Below, piece by piece: positions 23,572-32,368 of a DNA stretch of 64,000 nt (positions are counted from its first letter, which is position 1; the number at the start of each line of letters is the position of its first letter). The position numbers and the translations under genes were made by a program. The stretch lies in contig JAUYQQ010000002.1 of assembly GCA_030697165.1 (NCBI GenBank), positions 62,001 to 126,000 of the forward strand, written 5' to 3'. The notes beneath the pieces are model-generated. The model saw only the letters and a list, made by a program, of their open reading frames with translations. It was not told where the DNA came from and ran no database searches. The stretch is from Acidobacteriota bacterium. Lineage in GTDB: Bacteria > Acidobacteriota > Vicinamibacteria > Vicinamibacterales > UBA2999.

Positions 23572-24681
23572 TCAGCCAGGCTCGTGCGGCTTGTGCGACG
23601 GGCTGAGACGATGCGCCTTGCGGCCGCCACGGCTGAGTGGATCGTGACTGGTCGCGGCAATCAGGTGCTGGGCCGCATGGATCGCCCGTTCGGTGAGGGC
23701 ACGGGCAGCGTCGTGCAAATCCTTGCTGCCCGACACCTCGGCGACATTGCGCTCCATGTCTTCCGCCGTCCAGCCGCGAGAATGGGCGATGTAGGGAAAG
23801 GGCCGGAACGTACAGCCGATCTCGGCAAAGAACCCAAGCAGTTGACCCGCCACCGCCTGCACGTTGTCCTGCCCGCCGGTGATGATCATGGCCGCCACCT
23901 TGTTCTTGATCAGCTCGCGATTGCGGATCGTGATTTGATTCTGGACGCAATTGAGGCGTTCCACCATCTTGTAATAAAGCGCACTGGCCGAACCCCACCG
24001 GATCGGTGTCGCAATGACGATGACATCGGCCCAGTGCACGATGGCTTCGTAGACCTGATCCATCTGGTCCGATTCGTCCATCTGCGTGATCGAACAGGGC
24101 CAGGTGCAGGCGTGGGCCGAGATCGAGTAATACCCCTCACACGAGCGGAACTTCAGGGTGCTCAGCCGGATCAATCGAGACTCAAGCCCCAGATTCTCCG
24201 CGTGCGCCATGGCCGTTCGCAGCAGCAGGTCAGACGTAGACACGCGGGGCAGCGCTTCATTCATGTTGGTGGTGGAGATCCCGACGACCCGGACGGGCCC
24301 GGGACTACGTTCCACCGGGCGAGCCAGCGGATGTGGTTCGTGCGGCGCCTTGTGCCGGCCGGTCGACGGGGTCAGATTCACCCACACATGACCGTCGCGA
24401 ACCTCGACGTCATGGCGCGGCACCCGATCGGACTCGAATCCCGGCTCTCCCTGCCCCGTGCGGCAGTGGAATTTCCAGCCATGCCAGGGGCAGGTGACGT
24501 ACTCGCCCTCCAGACGGCCGTCGCCTAACGGCCCGCCCGCGTGGTTGCACACGCCGGACACCGCTCCGAATTGGCCGTCCACAAATGACAGCGCCACTCG
24601 CGTGCGGCCGACCACGATTTGCTGCAACGCCTTCCGGCTGAGCGACTCCGCCGGCCCCAGGTCACTCCACTGATCAGCCAT
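23572..24681 (-). CDS. Rieske ferredoxin domain fused to an NADPH-dependent FMN reductase/flavodoxin-like domain
   Basis: A 369-residue fusion. Residues about 5-105 form a Rieske domain with CNHAGGPL and CPWHGWKF, giving the Cys-His/Cys-His ligands of a [2Fe-2S] cluster. Residues about 125-330 form a flavodoxin-like FMN-binding domain with VVGISTTNMN, ADVIVIATPIRWGSASALYYKMVERL and AAMIITGGQDNVQAVAGQLLGFFAEIGCTF. This suggests a soluble two-centre electron-transfer protein; partners are unknown. The start is ATG at 24681; no ribosome site is seen and a TACAGT box ends seven bases upstream, so a leaderless transcript is possible. Confidence 0.85.
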   Translation of the reverse strand: MADQWSDLGPAESLSRKALQQIVVGRTRVALSFVDGQFGAVSGVCNHAGGPLGDGRLEGEYVTCPWHGWKFHCRTGQGEPGFESDRVPRHDVEVRDGHVWVNLTPSTGRHKAPHEPHPLARPVERSPGPVRVVGISTTNMNEALPRVSTSDLLLRTAMAHAENLGLESRLIRLSTLKFRSCEGYYSISAHACTWPCSITQMDESDQMDQVYEAIVHWADVIVIATPIRWGSASALYYKMVERLNCVQNQITIRNRELIKNKVAAMIITGGQDNVQAVAGQLLGFFAEIGCTFRPFPYIAHSRGWTAEDMERNVAEVSGSKDLHDAARALTERAIHAAQHLIAATSHDPLSRGGRKAHRLSPSHKPHEPG

Positions 24682-24757
24682 GGCCGACACTGTATCAGCC
24701 GGTCGGACTGGACGTAACACTCCCCTCCTCCCGAACCTGCCACGCGGCGGTTAAGCG

Positions 24758-25213
24758 TCACTGGGTCGACCGATCTGCGCGGGCCGCGCGACCGTTGCCC
24801 CCACGCGCCTTCGCGAGATCCTCGAGGATGATGCAGTCCGGACCGGGGCCGCCCGCACACGACGCATCGCAGGAATCGACAAATGAGATCAGGCTGCGCT
24901 CCAACGCCTTCAACTCGCGCATCTTGGCGCGAACTGCCGTCAGATGCTCCGCCGCCATGTCGCGCGCCGCCATGCACGAACGATTTGGGTCCTGGGTGAT
25001 CGACACCAGCGTTCGGACTTGCTCGATCGAGAAATCGAAGTCGCGGCAACGCCGGATGAACGTCAGCCGATCAACGTCTTCGCGCCGATATACGCGCTGG
25101 CCGCTCGCCTGACGTGCAGCGCGCCGCAGCAACCCAATCGCTTCGTAGTACCGGATCGTCGGCACGGACGTACCCGTCCGTTCCGCCAAGTCGCCGATTC
25201 TCAAGTCACCCAT
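24758..25213 (-). CDS. MerR-family thiol-type metal sensor
   Basis: A 151-residue activator. The N-terminal helix-turn-helix reads LRIGDLAERTGTSVPTIRYYEAIGLLRRA; a long dimerisation helix follows. The Cys set Cys80, Cys115, Cys119 and Cys127 (DSCDASCAGGPGPDC) resembles the mercury MerR set: the spacing from the first to the second Cys, 35 residues, is the same as C82-C117 in Hg-MerR, but the last loop is longer. It lacks the SoxR iron-sulfur pattern. The start ATG at 25213 has AAGGGA upstream; an ATG at 25231 is possible. Its operator lies between it and the divergent gene at 25302. Confidence 0.9.
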   Translation of the reverse strand: MGDLRIGDLAERTGTSVPTIRYYEAIGLLRRAARQASGQRVYRREDVDRLTFIRRCRDFDFSIEQVRTLVSITQDPNRSCMAARDMAAEHLTAVRAKMRELKALERSLISFVDSCDASCAGGPGPDCIILEDLAKARGGNGRAARADRSTQ

Positions 25214-25236
25214 GGAAATCCCTTGAATCATCGCCC

Positions 25237-25267
25237 TTGACCCTCAAGTTACTTGAGGGTCTACACT
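25237..25267 (+). promoter_or_regulatory. MerR-type promoter: 19-bp spacer with a perfect 10-1-10 operator
   Basis: TTGACC (25237-25242) and TACACT (25262-25267) are 19 bases apart instead of 17, the hallmark of promoters that MerR proteins activate by DNA distortion. The spacer is filled by ACCCTCAAGT-T-ACTTGAGGGT (25240-25260). It faces the gene at 25302. Confidence 0.92.
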
Positions 25268-25301
25268 GCCATATGAGGAATCGAAAACCAAGGGATTCAC
25301 G

Positions 25302-25661
25302 TTGATAGAGAACCAAACCGAGCCACCAATCGCCTGCACGCTCGAGGGCGAAAGCTATCCGGAGCGCATCGCATGGATCGCGGATCTGGCGCGCGAGGGC
25401 TTGCGCAGCCATCGGCGAGACGACCTGACGCTCGAGTTGGACTACGCGCCGGAAGTCGCCGGCCGTGTTCATGAAATGGTGCGCAAGGAACAGGAATGTT
25501 GCGCGTTCCTCTCCTTCGACATCACCGACAGAAACAACGCCGTTCGGCTCACGATTACGGCGCCGGGGCGCGCCCGCGACGTTGCTGACGACCTCTTCGA
25601 ACAGTTCCTCCCGACGAGCGCGAGTTGTTCCGTGCCGGCCGGTAGCGCAGATCGATCCTGA
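25302..25661 (+). CDS. MerR-controlled Cys-rich small protein, function unknown
   Basis: A 119-residue soluble protein. I do not recognise a characterised family. It has a vicinal Cys pair in RKEQECCAFLSFDIT (Cys66-Cys67) plus Cys12 and a Cys near the end (SASCSVP), and it looks like a compact alpha/beta domain. The TTG start has AAGGG six bases upstream and is the only start that fits the reading frame. It is the only gene behind the MerR-type promoter, so a role in binding or handling the sensed thiophilic metal is likely but inferred. Confidence 0.75.
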   Translation: MIENQTEPPIACTLEGESYPERIAWIADLAREGLRSHRRDDLTLELDYAPEVAGRVHEMVRKEQECCAFLSFDITDRNNAVRLTITAPGRARDVADDLFEQFLPTSASCSVPAGSADRS

Positions 25662-25755
25662 TCAAGCTCGACCTTGCTCGTTCCTTCACGCAGCACCGAC
25701 AGTGGCGATCGGCGCCACCGGCGACTGGCCAAGCCCGGCGCCTCAATCGAGCATC

Positions 25756-25783
25756 GCAAGCCGGGTACAATGTTCGTGACCCG
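25756..25783. repeat. Dispersed 28-base repeat, copy 2
   Basis: Matches 21119-21146 with few differences. Here it ends six bases before the ATG at 25789 and its TACAAT could serve as a -10 box for that gene. Confidence 0.6.
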
Positions 25784-25788
25784 CCCAC

Positions 25789-27546
25789 ATGCGCTACCTG
25801 CGGATGCTGTCGAACTCGGTGATCGCCGGTGGCGTGGCCTCCGGGTACCTTACCGCGCTCGTCCTGCAGCTCAATCCTTCGGTCTCACTCGTTCCTGGCA
25901 CGTTGTTGCCGCTGGCGCTGGTGCTGGGCGTCGCCTATGGCGCCAACCTGACGGTGGCGTTCTACGCGCTGATTGTGCTGCGCCAGATCCTGGCGGTTGA
26001 AGTGCTGTCGCCGGGGTGGCTGAGCGTGCGCCTGCTGTCGTGGCTCTGCACGATGGCCGCCGGCACGGGCGCCGCCTTGATGTGGATGAACCTGCGCAGC
26101 TTCGGCCCCGTGCTCGATCCGATTACCGCCAACCGCATGGGCATCGGCGCCGGCATCGTCTCGGCGGCCGGCGTCGTCTTCCTCGGGATTGCGCTCGCGC
26201 ACCTGGGGCGGCGTGGCGGGCGCACCAGCGCCGCGCTGCTGTCGGTGACCATGCTGCTGTCGGTGGTCCTGCCGATTGTCGCGCGCGGTCCGGCCCGCCC
26301 AACGCCGCTGCCGGCGCGGCCCACCACCGCGGTTGCCCAGCCCGAGGCATCGCGGGCGCAGGCCAACGTCACGCTGCTGATGTTCGATGGCGCCACCCTC
26401 GACATGATCTCGCCGGCGGTCGCCGCCGGGCGGTTGCCGAATATCGGCCGGATCTTCGACCAGGGCGCGGTGCTGCACCTGGCCACGCTCAGGCCGACCC
26501 AGGCCGAGCCGGTGTGGAGCGCGATCGCCACCGGCCGCTACCCGATGTACAACGGCGTGCGATCGGCGGAGGTCTATCGAGTCTTCGGTGGCCCGCCCAT
26601 CCAGTTGTTGCCGGACTATTGCTTCGCGCAGGCGCTGGTGAGCTTTGGATTCCTGGCGGCCGAGCCGCTCACCGCAAGTGACCTGACGGCACGGCCGATC
26701 TGGAGCATCCTGAGCGACCACGGCGTGCGGGTCGGCGTGATCGGCTGGCCGCTCACGCAGCCGGCGCCCCAGGTTGACGGCTTCGTCGTGAGCGAGTCCT
26801 TCCACCGCCTGTCGGAAACCGAGATGGCGTTCGAGGGCGCCTCGGCGGTGTGGCCGCCGGAGTTGCTGGCGGACGTGCGGGTGGCGTTGCAGACGCCCGC
26901 CGAACCTGATCCGGTCGCGCTCGTCGCGAACATGGGTGCGCCGCAACCCGTGAACGACTACGACGCGCGGCGCGATCCGACGCCGGTGGTCGGCGACCGT
27001 GTGCACCTCCAGTTGCTGACCGCGCTGAGAGGCTCGGCGCCACGCTTCCTGGCGGCGCGCTTCCCCGGCATCGATGCCGTCGGCCACTTCTTCCTGCGCT
27101 ATGCCGACCCTTCTGCGTTCGGCGATGTCTCGGAAGACGAGCGGCAACGTTTCGGGCGCGTGCTGGATCAGTACTACGGCTTCATGGACACGCTGGTGGG
27201 CCGGGAACTGGATCGCCTCGGCCCCGATGGTCTGTTGCTAGTGGTGTCGGCATTCGGGATGGAGCCGCTGACCCCCAGCAAGCGGGTGCTGGAGATGATT
27301 CTCGGCAATCCCCGCATTAGCGGCACGCACGAACGCGCTCCCGATGGGTTCGTGCTGGCCTTCGGCCAGCCGATCGCCGCGGGCCGGCCGCCCCGTGCCT
27401 CGGTCGTCGACCTCGCGCCGACGCTGCTGTATTTCCTGGGCCTGCCGGTCGGGCGCGACATGGAAGGCTTTGCGCGCATCGATCTGTTCACGCCGGACTT
27501 CACGAGCGACAAGCCGGTCACCTACATCCCGACCTACGGACGTTGA
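25789..27546 (+). CDS. Membrane-anchored alkaline-phosphatase-superfamily (type I phosphodiesterase/nucleotide pyrophosphatase-like) protein
   Basis: A 585-residue protein with about five N-terminal membrane spans (residues 5-165), a Pro-rich linker and a catalytic-type domain from about 190. VTLLMFDGATLDMI carries the metal-binding Asp, EPVWSAIATGRYP has the usual Thr/Ser nucleophile region, and ARFPGIDAVGHFFLRY has the Asp and His metal ligands; GTHERAPDGFVLAFG and VDLAPTLLYFLGLPVGRDMEG are the C-terminal markers. It may remove or transfer phospho-groups outside the inner membrane; substrate unknown. The stop codon begins a palindromic repeat. Confidence 0.85.
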   Translation: MRYLRMLSNSVIAGGVASGYLTALVLQLNPSVSLVPGTLLPLALVLGVAYGANLTVAFYALIVLRQILAVEVLSPGWLSVRLLSWLCTMAAGTGAALMWMNLRSFGPVLDPITANRMGIGAGIVSAAGVVFLGIALAHLGRRGGRTSAALLSVTMLLSVVLPIVARGPARPTPLPARPTTAVAQPEASRAQANVTLLMFDGATLDMISPAVAAGRLPNIGRIFDQGAVLHLATLRPTQAEPVWSAIATGRYPMYNGVRSAEVYRVFGGPPIQLLPDYCFAQALVSFGFLAAEPLTASDLTARPIWSILSDHGVRVGVIGWPLTQPAPQVDGFVVSESFHRLSETEMAFEGASAVWPPELLADVRVALQTPAEPDPVALVANMGAPQPVNDYDARRDPTPVVGDRVHLQLLTALRGSAPRFLAARFPGIDAVGHFFLRYADPSAFGDVSEDERQRFGRVLDQYYGFMDTLVGRELDRLGPDGLLLVVSAFGMEPLTPSKRVLEMILGNPRISGTHERAPDGFVLAFGQPIAAGRPPRASVVDLAPTLLYFLGLPVGRDMEGFARIDLFTPDFTSDKPVTYIPTYGR

Positions 27547-27606
27547 ACAGGAGATCAGGAGTTCAAGAGTTCAACCAAAAGATGCTCCTGAACTCTTGAT
27601 CTCCTG
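27544..27606. repeat. Palindromic repeat following a stop codon (relative of 2032-2102)
   Basis: TGAACAGGAGATCA at the gene end is followed by an inverted copy ending GATCTCCTG at 27606, with arms of about 23 bases. It begins with the stop codon of the upstream gene, exactly as at 2032, and probably forms a terminator-like hairpin. Confidence 0.75.
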
Positions 27607-27681
27607 TCTTTGGCGGGATCTTGATTGCGCCGCTGTCCATGTTCGGGCGATCATGCAGCGGCCCCGGCCTGATCGCAGACC

Positions 27682-28647
27682 ATGCTCGTCAACTGTGTTG
27701 CCTACCATCGTGGTCAGAAGCTCGCCGACATCTCGCTCGGCGAAGTCCGCACGCATCTGGACCGGGCCGATTGCTTCGTGTGGGTGGCGCTCAAGGATCC
27801 TCAACCGGGTGAGCTGGCGTCGCTTCAAGACGAATTTGACCTTCACGAGCTGGCGATCGAAGACGCGCAGAAGGGCCACCAGCGCCCGAAGGTCGAGGAG
27901 TATGGCTCCTCGCTGTTTGTCGTCTTGCACCTGGTCGAGCCGGCCGGCGACGAGCTGCTGACCGGCGAGGTCGCCATCTTCGTTGGACCGCAGTACATCA
28001 TTTCGGTGCGCAGCGACGCACAGGTCGGATTCGCCGAGGTGCGGCGCCGCTGCGAACTGGAACCCGAGTTGCTGCAACACGGCCCCGCCTACGTGCTCTA
28101 TGCGTTGATGGACACGGTCGTCGACCGCTACTTTCCGGTGCTCGATGCCTTGAGCGAGGAGATCGAGGGGATCGAGCAGCGCATCTTCGCCGGCCAGACG
28201 ACCCGCGCCCAGATCGAAGAGCTGTACTCGCTCAAGCGCAAGCTGTTGACGCTGGACCACGCGACCGTGCCGCTGCTCGAAGTGGCGGCCAAGCTGCACG
28301 GCGGCCGCGTGCCGCCGATTTGCAACGGGCTCCAGGAGTATTTCCGAGACGTCTACGACCACCTGATGCGCCTCAAGCAGTCGATCGACAGCCTGCGCGA
28401 CATGGTCACCACCGCCATCTCCGTCAACCTGTCGCTGATCGCGCTGCAGGAGAGTGAGGTCACCAAGCGACTGGCCGCCTATGCGGCCCTCGTCGCGGTG
28501 CCGACCATGGTCGCGGGTGTCTACGGAATGAACTTCGCCAACATGCCGGAGTTGCAGTGGGCCTACGGCTACCCGGCGGCGGTCGCGGCGATGGTGCTGA
28601 TCGACGTCTACCTGGTGTATCGCTTCAAGAAGGCTGGTTGGATGTGA
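27682..28647 (+). CDS. corA: CorA-family magnesium/cobalt transporter
   Basis: A 321-residue protein with a large cytoplasmic alpha/beta and helical-funnel domain and two C-terminal membrane spans. The selectivity motif GMN is present in GVYGMNFANMPE just after the first span, and the tail RFKKAGWM is basic as expected. The conserved segments KVEEYGSSLFVVLHLV and VISVRS-like gating region fit the family. It should take up Mg2+ as a pentamer in the inner membrane. Its stop overlaps the GTG of the amidase gene. Confidence 0.94.
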   Translation: MLVNCVAYHRGQKLADISLGEVRTHLDRADCFVWVALKDPQPGELASLQDEFDLHELAIEDAQKGHQRPKVEEYGSSLFVVLHLVEPAGDELLTGEVAIFVGPQYIISVRSDAQVGFAEVRRRCELEPELLQHGPAYVLYALMDTVVDRYFPVLDALSEEIEGIEQRIFAGQTTRAQIEELYSLKRKLLTLDHATVPLLEVAAKLHGGRVPPICNGLQEYFRDVYDHLMRLKQSIDSLRDMVTTAISVNLSLIALQESEVTKRLAAYAALVAVPTMVAGVYGMNFANMPELQWAYGYPAAVAAMVLIDVYLVYRFKKAGWM

Positions 28648-30062
28648 CCGGCGACGCGCTCTGTTTCACAAGCGCGCGCGAGCTCGCCGGCTTGATTAGG
28701 TCGCGCCAGGTCTCGGCGCGCGAGGTGATGTCGGCCTTTCTCGGCCAGATCAGGCGCTTCAACCCGTCGCTCAACGCGATTGTCGCCAGCCTCGACGAGG
28801 ACTCGTGCCTGGCGCTGGCCGACCGGGCCGATCGCGAGCTGGCGTCGGGCCAGGCCGTCGGCGCCCTCCATGGTCTTCCGATCGCGTTCAAGGATCTTGA
28901 ATCGGTAGTCGGCTTCCCGTTCACGAAGGGATCGCCGATTTTCAAGGACGTGATGCCGTCTGAAGACTCGGTGATCGTCGAGCGGCTGCGTCGCGCCGGC
29001 ACCATTCCGATCGGCAAGACCAACGTGCCCGAATTCGGCATGGGCTCGCATACCTACAACAAGGTCTACGGCACTACTTACAATCCGTACGACCGTACCA
29101 AGAGCGCTGGCGGCTCGTCCGGCGGGGCGGGCGCGGCGCTCGCGGCCGGCATGCTGCCACTCGCCGACGGCAGCGACCTGGGCGGCTCGCTCCGCAACCC
29201 GGCCAACTTCAACAACATCGTCGCGCTTCGGCCGACCGTCGGCCTGGTGCCGGTCGCCCCGGCGGCGCTGCCCCTGGTCGGCGTGTCGGTCAAGGGGCCG
29301 ATGGCGCGGTCGGTGGCCGACGCCGCGTTCATGCTGAGCGTGATCGCCGGCGAGGACGGCCGCGATCCCCAGTCGTATCCGTCGAACCTGCAGGACTTCA
29401 CGCCGCCGCTCGATCGCGATTGGAGGGGCGTGCGGGTGGCGTGGTCGCCGGACCTGGGCGGGCTGCCTCTCGACCGGCGCGTGCGCGCCGTGCTCGAATC
29501 ACAACGCAGCACCTTCGAGGACCTCGGCTGCATCGTCGAAGAAGCGACGCCGGATTTCAGTGACGTGGACGAGATCTTCCTGACCTTGCGGTCGTGGGCG
29601 AACTGGAACACCAACGGTGCGCTGCTGGCAGAGCACCGCGCGGTGATGAAGCCCGAGGCGATTTGGGATATCGAGGCCGGTGCCAAGTTGAGCGGCGCCG
29701 ACGTCGCGCAGGCGATCATCAAGCACGGCGCGTTGCTGGAGCGGATGCGCGTGTTCCAGGAGAAGTACCCGTTCCTCGTGTGCGCGGTCAACCAGGTACC
29801 GCCGTTCGACGCGCACCTCGATTGGCCGAAGTCGATCGAGGGCGTCGCGATGGACAACTACGTGGCGTGGATGAAGTCCGCGTATTGGATCTCGACCACG
29901 TGCCGCCCGGCGATCTCGGTGCCGGCGGGGTTTACGCCCGAGGGCCTGCCGGTGGGGATCCAGATTGTCGGCCGGCATCGTGACGACCTTGGCGTGTTGC
30001 GGTTAGGGCACGCTTTTGAGCAAGCGACCGGAGTGGGCCGCCGCCGGCCCGACGGGGCGTAG
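28644..30062 (+). CDS. Amidase signature family hydrolase
   Basis: A 472-residue enzyme with the Ser-cisSer-Lys triad: Lys83 (IAFKDLE), Ser158/159 in GGSSGGAGAALAAG and the nucleophile Ser182 in DLGGSLRNPA. The family includes amide hydrolases and GatA; the lack of gatC/gatB neighbours and the C-terminal sequence argue for a stand-alone amidase. The start is GTG at 28644, overlapping the corA stop (GTGA); upstream frame is a shadow. Two copies of the qualifier apply: substrate is unknown and context gives no hint. Confidence 0.92.
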   Translation: MTGDALCFTSARELAGLIRSRQVSAREVMSAFLGQIRRFNPSLNAIVASLDEDSCLALADRADRELASGQAVGALHGLPIAFKDLESVVGFPFTKGSPIFKDVMPSEDSVIVERLRRAGTIPIGKTNVPEFGMGSHTYNKVYGTTYNPYDRTKSAGGSSGGAGAALAAGMLPLADGSDLGGSLRNPANFNNIVALRPTVGLVPVAPAALPLVGVSVKGPMARSVADAAFMLSVIAGEDGRDPQSYPSNLQDFTPPLDRDWRGVRVAWSPDLGGLPLDRRVRAVLESQRSTFEDLGCIVEEATPDFSDVDEIFLTLRSWANWNTNGALLAEHRAVMKPEAIWDIEAGAKLSGADVAQAIIKHGALLERMRVFQEKYPFLVCAVNQVPPFDAHLDWPKSIEGVAMDNYVAWMKSAYWISTTCRPAISVPAGFTPEGLPVGIQIVGRHRDDLGVLRLGHAFEQATGVGRRRPDGA

Positions 30063-30126
30063 CGCTCGGCCCGCAGCCAGGCGCATGGTGATATAGTTCC
30101 AGTCAACCTGCGGAGGCGACTCCGCT

Positions 30127-30160
30127 CTCTTTAAACGCGGACCTGCGAGTTCGCAAAGAG
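30127..30160 (+). promoter_or_regulatory. PyrR-binding RNA element in the pyrR-pyrB leader
   Basis: CTCTTTAA opens a lower stem with AAAGAG at the end, and the loop part CGGACCTGCGAGTTCG aligns base for base with the conserved PyrR-recognition loop (GNCCNGNGAGG type) known from Bacillus pyr leaders. The closing strand AAAGAGGTG is also the ribosome-binding site of pyrR (ATG at 30167), so UMP-bound PyrR would block translation. A matching element is at 40206-40238. Confidence 0.82.
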
Positions 30161-30166
30161 GTGACT

Positions 30167-30703
30167 ATGCCGGTTGTCATGGATGCGGAGCGCATCTCGC
30201 GCGCGCTCACTCGCATCGCCCACGAAATTATCGAGCACAATCGCGGCCTGGCGAACATCGCCCTCGTGGGCGTGCGCAGCCGTGGCGTGCCGATCGCCCA
30301 TCGAATCGCCCACGACATCCTCCAGATCACCACGGAAGAAATCGCGGTCGGCGCCCTCGACATCACCCTCTATCGTGACGACCTGATGGGCGCCTCGGTC
30401 GGCCTCGCGCCAATGGTCCGCAAGACCGAGATTCCTTTCTCCATCGATGGCCGCACCATCGTGCTCGTGGACGACGTGCTCTATACGGGCCGGACCACGC
30501 GCGCCGCGCTCGACGCGCTGACGGATTTTGGCCGGCCCAAGTCGATCCAGCTGGTGGTGCTGGTCGATCGCGGCCACCGCGAGCTGCCGATCAAGGCCGA
30601 CTACGTCGGCAAGAATGTGCCGACCTCCCGCACCGAGAGCGTGCAGGTCCACTTGCGCGAGCTCGACGGCGTGGACGAAGTGTTGCTCGAAGGGAAGGCG
30701 TGA
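30167..30703 (+). CDS. pyrR: PyrR, pyrimidine operon RNA-binding regulator / uracil phosphoribosyltransferase-like
   Basis: A 178-residue PRTase-fold protein. The PRPP-binding motif is [32 protein letters not shown] and [28 protein letters not shown] are PyrR-specific segments, the latter containing RNA-contact residues. In other bacteria UMP/UTP-loaded PyrR binds a leader RNA and lowers pyr expression. Such an element lies immediately upstream and another precedes pyrC, so this protein probably regulates both operons. The start is ATG at 30167; the in-frame GTG at 30161 lies inside the ribosome site. Confidence 0.94.
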   Translation: MPVVMDAERISRALTRIAHEIIEHNRGLANIALVGVRSRGVPIAHRIAHDILQITTEEIAVGALDITLYRDDLMGASVGLAPMVRKTEIPFSIDGRTIVLVDDVLYTGRTTRAALDALTDFGRPKSIQLVVLVDRGHRELPIKADYVGKNVPTSRTESVQVHLRELDGVDEVLLEGKA

Positions 30704-31653
30704 TGCTGACCGCCCTCAAGCAGAAGCACTTGCTTGGCATCGCCGACCTGAGCCCCGAAGAGATCGTCCTGATTCTCGACACGACCGAGGCCATGAAGGA
30801 AGTGGGGCAGCGCACCATCAAGAAGGTGCCGACGCTGCGCGGCCGCACCGTCATCAACCTGTTCTTCGAGCCAAGCACGCGCACGCGGACCTCGTTCGAG
30901 ATTGCCGAGAAGCGGCTGAGCGCGGACACACTCAACGTGGCGATTGCCTCATCCAGCGTGGTGAAGGGCGAGACGCTGGTCGACACCGCGATGAACCTCG
31001 AGGCGATGGCGCCGAGCATGATCGTGCTGCGTCACGCCTCTTCCGGCGCCTGCCACCTGCTCTCGCGCATCTGCAAGGCCGCCATCGTCAATGCCGGCGA
31101 CGGCATGCACGAGCACCCGACCCAGGCGTTGCTCGACGCGTTCACGATTCGCGAGCGCAAGGGTAAACTGGCCGGCCTCAAGATCGCAATCGTGGGCGAC
31201 TTGCTGCACAGCCGCGTGCTGCGGTCGAACGTGCTGTTGCTGACGAAGCTCGGCGCGGATGTCTGGGTGTGTGCGCCGGCGACGCTGATTCCGCCGGGGC
31301 TCGCGCAGATGGGCGTGACGGTGACGACGCGCGTGGACGAGGCCGTCGAGGGCGCCGACGTGATCATGATGCTGCGCATCCAGCTCGAGCGCATGCAGGG
31401 CGCCTATTTCCCGTCGCAGCGCGAGTATTTCCGGACCTTCGGCATGACCGAAGCCCGGGTGGCGCGGGCCAAGACCGACGTCATCATCATGCATCCCGGG
31501 CCCATCAACCGCGGGGTGGAAATCGCCTCAGAAGTTGCCGATGGCGCCTCGTCCGTAATCCTCGACCAGGTCGCCAATGGGGTCGCCGTGCGCATGGCGG
31601 TGCTCTACCTGCTGGCCGGGGGCGGCGAAGCCGAGGCGGCCCGGGCCGATTGA
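30703..31653 (+). CDS. pyrB: Aspartate carbamoyltransferase catalytic subunit
   Basis: A 316-residue enzyme for the first committed step of pyrimidine synthesis. [19 protein letters not shown] is the carbamoyl-phosphate motif, [19 protein letters not shown] and [14 protein letters not shown] the following active-site segments, and [12 protein letters not shown] the C-terminal loop. Start ATG at 30703 overlaps the pyrR stop (TGATG); GTG at 30700 is an alternative. No regulatory pyrI is adjacent. Shares the PyrR-controlled transcript. Confidence 0.95.
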   Translation: MLTALKQKHLLGIADLSPEEIVLILDTTEAMKEVGQRTIKKVPTLRGRTVINLFFEPSTRTRTSFEIAEKRLSADTLNVAIASSSVVKGETLVDTAMNLEAMAPSMIVLRHASSGACHLLSRICKAAIVNAGDGMHEHPTQALLDAFTIRERKGKLAGLKIAIVGDLLHSRVLRSNVLLLTKLGADVWVCAPATLIPPGLAQMGVTVTTRVDEAVEGADVIMMLRIQLERMQGAYFPSQREYFRTFGMTEARVARAKTDVIIMHPGPINRGVEIASEVADGASSVILDQVANGVAVRMAVLYLLAGGGEAEAARAD

Positions 31654-31714
31654 CACACCCTTCGTCCCACCCGTACGATGGTGACTTGGCTTCTGTCGTA
31701 GTCTGGTTGCAGTC

Positions 31715-32365
31715 ATGATCCGGTGGTTTCGCTCGCGCGTGGGCACCCTGCTCCACGCTGTACGGCATTTGGCTCCCGTTCGCCGCGTCGCAACCGCACA
31801 GTTGCCGACCGAGTTTGGTGAGTTCACGATCCACGTCTTCGAGAACGGGCTGGGCGGTGGCACGCACGTCGCCATGGTGCGCGGCGAGTTGGGCGACGGC
31901 GAGAACGTGCTGGCCCGCGTCCATTCCTCGTGCCTGACCGGCGACATCTTCCACTCGGCGCGGTGCGACTGCGGCGAGCAGTTGCACGCGGCGCTCCAGC
32001 GGATCTCGGACGAGGGCCGCGGCGTGCTGCTGTATCTCAACCAGGAAGGCCGCGGCATTGGCCTGGCGAACAAGATTCGCGCCTACGCCCTGCAGGAGGC
32101 CGGCTGCGACACGGTTGAAGCCAACGCCCGCCTCGGCTTCCCGGCCGACCTGCGCGACTACCGCGCGGCCATTCGCATGCTGCAGGACCTCGGCGTGCGC
32201 TCGACCCGGCTGATGAGCAACAACCCGCGCAAGCTGGCCGGCATCACCGGCGAGGGCCTGTCGGTGAGCGAGCGCCTGCCGATCGAGATCCTGGCCAACG
32301 CCGCGAACGAACGCTACCTGAAGACCAAGAAAGACAAGCTCGGTCACCTGCTCTCGTCGGTGTAG
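31715..32365 (+). CDS. ribA: GTP cyclohydrolase II
   Basis: A 216-residue zinc enzyme that opens the imidazole ring of GTP to give the 2,5-diamino-pyrimidinone precursor of flavins. The zinc ligands are in SSCLTGDIFHSARCDCGEQL and the catalytic segment is LLYLNQEGRGIGLANKIRAYALQ; SNNPRKLAGI and KKDKLGHLL close the domain. It is a stand-alone RibA without the RibB half. Neighbours are not riboflavin synthase or lumazine synthase genes but the pterin-like cluster downstream, so it may feed a dedicated pathway. An N-terminal extension of about 25 residues (MIRWFRSRVGTLLHAVRHLAP) precedes the core. Confidence 0.93.
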   Translation: MIRWFRSRVGTLLHAVRHLAPVRRVATAQLPTEFGEFTIHVFENGLGGGTHVAMVRGELGDGENVLARVHSSCLTGDIFHSARCDCGEQLHAALQRISDEGRGVLLYLNQEGRGIGLANKIRAYALQEAGCDTVEANARLGFPADLRDYRAAIRMLQDLGVRSTRLMSNNPRKLAGITGEGLSVSERLPIEILANAANERYLKTKKDKLGHLLSSV

Positions 32366-32368
32366 CCG

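Noticed and set aside
24758-25267. SoxR regulator and sox box (CCTCAAGT-type palindrome)
   Set aside because: The palindrome resembles a sox box but is one base shorter, and the protein lacks the four-Cys [2Fe-2S] pattern of SoxR; its Cys spacing is closer to metal-binding MerR.
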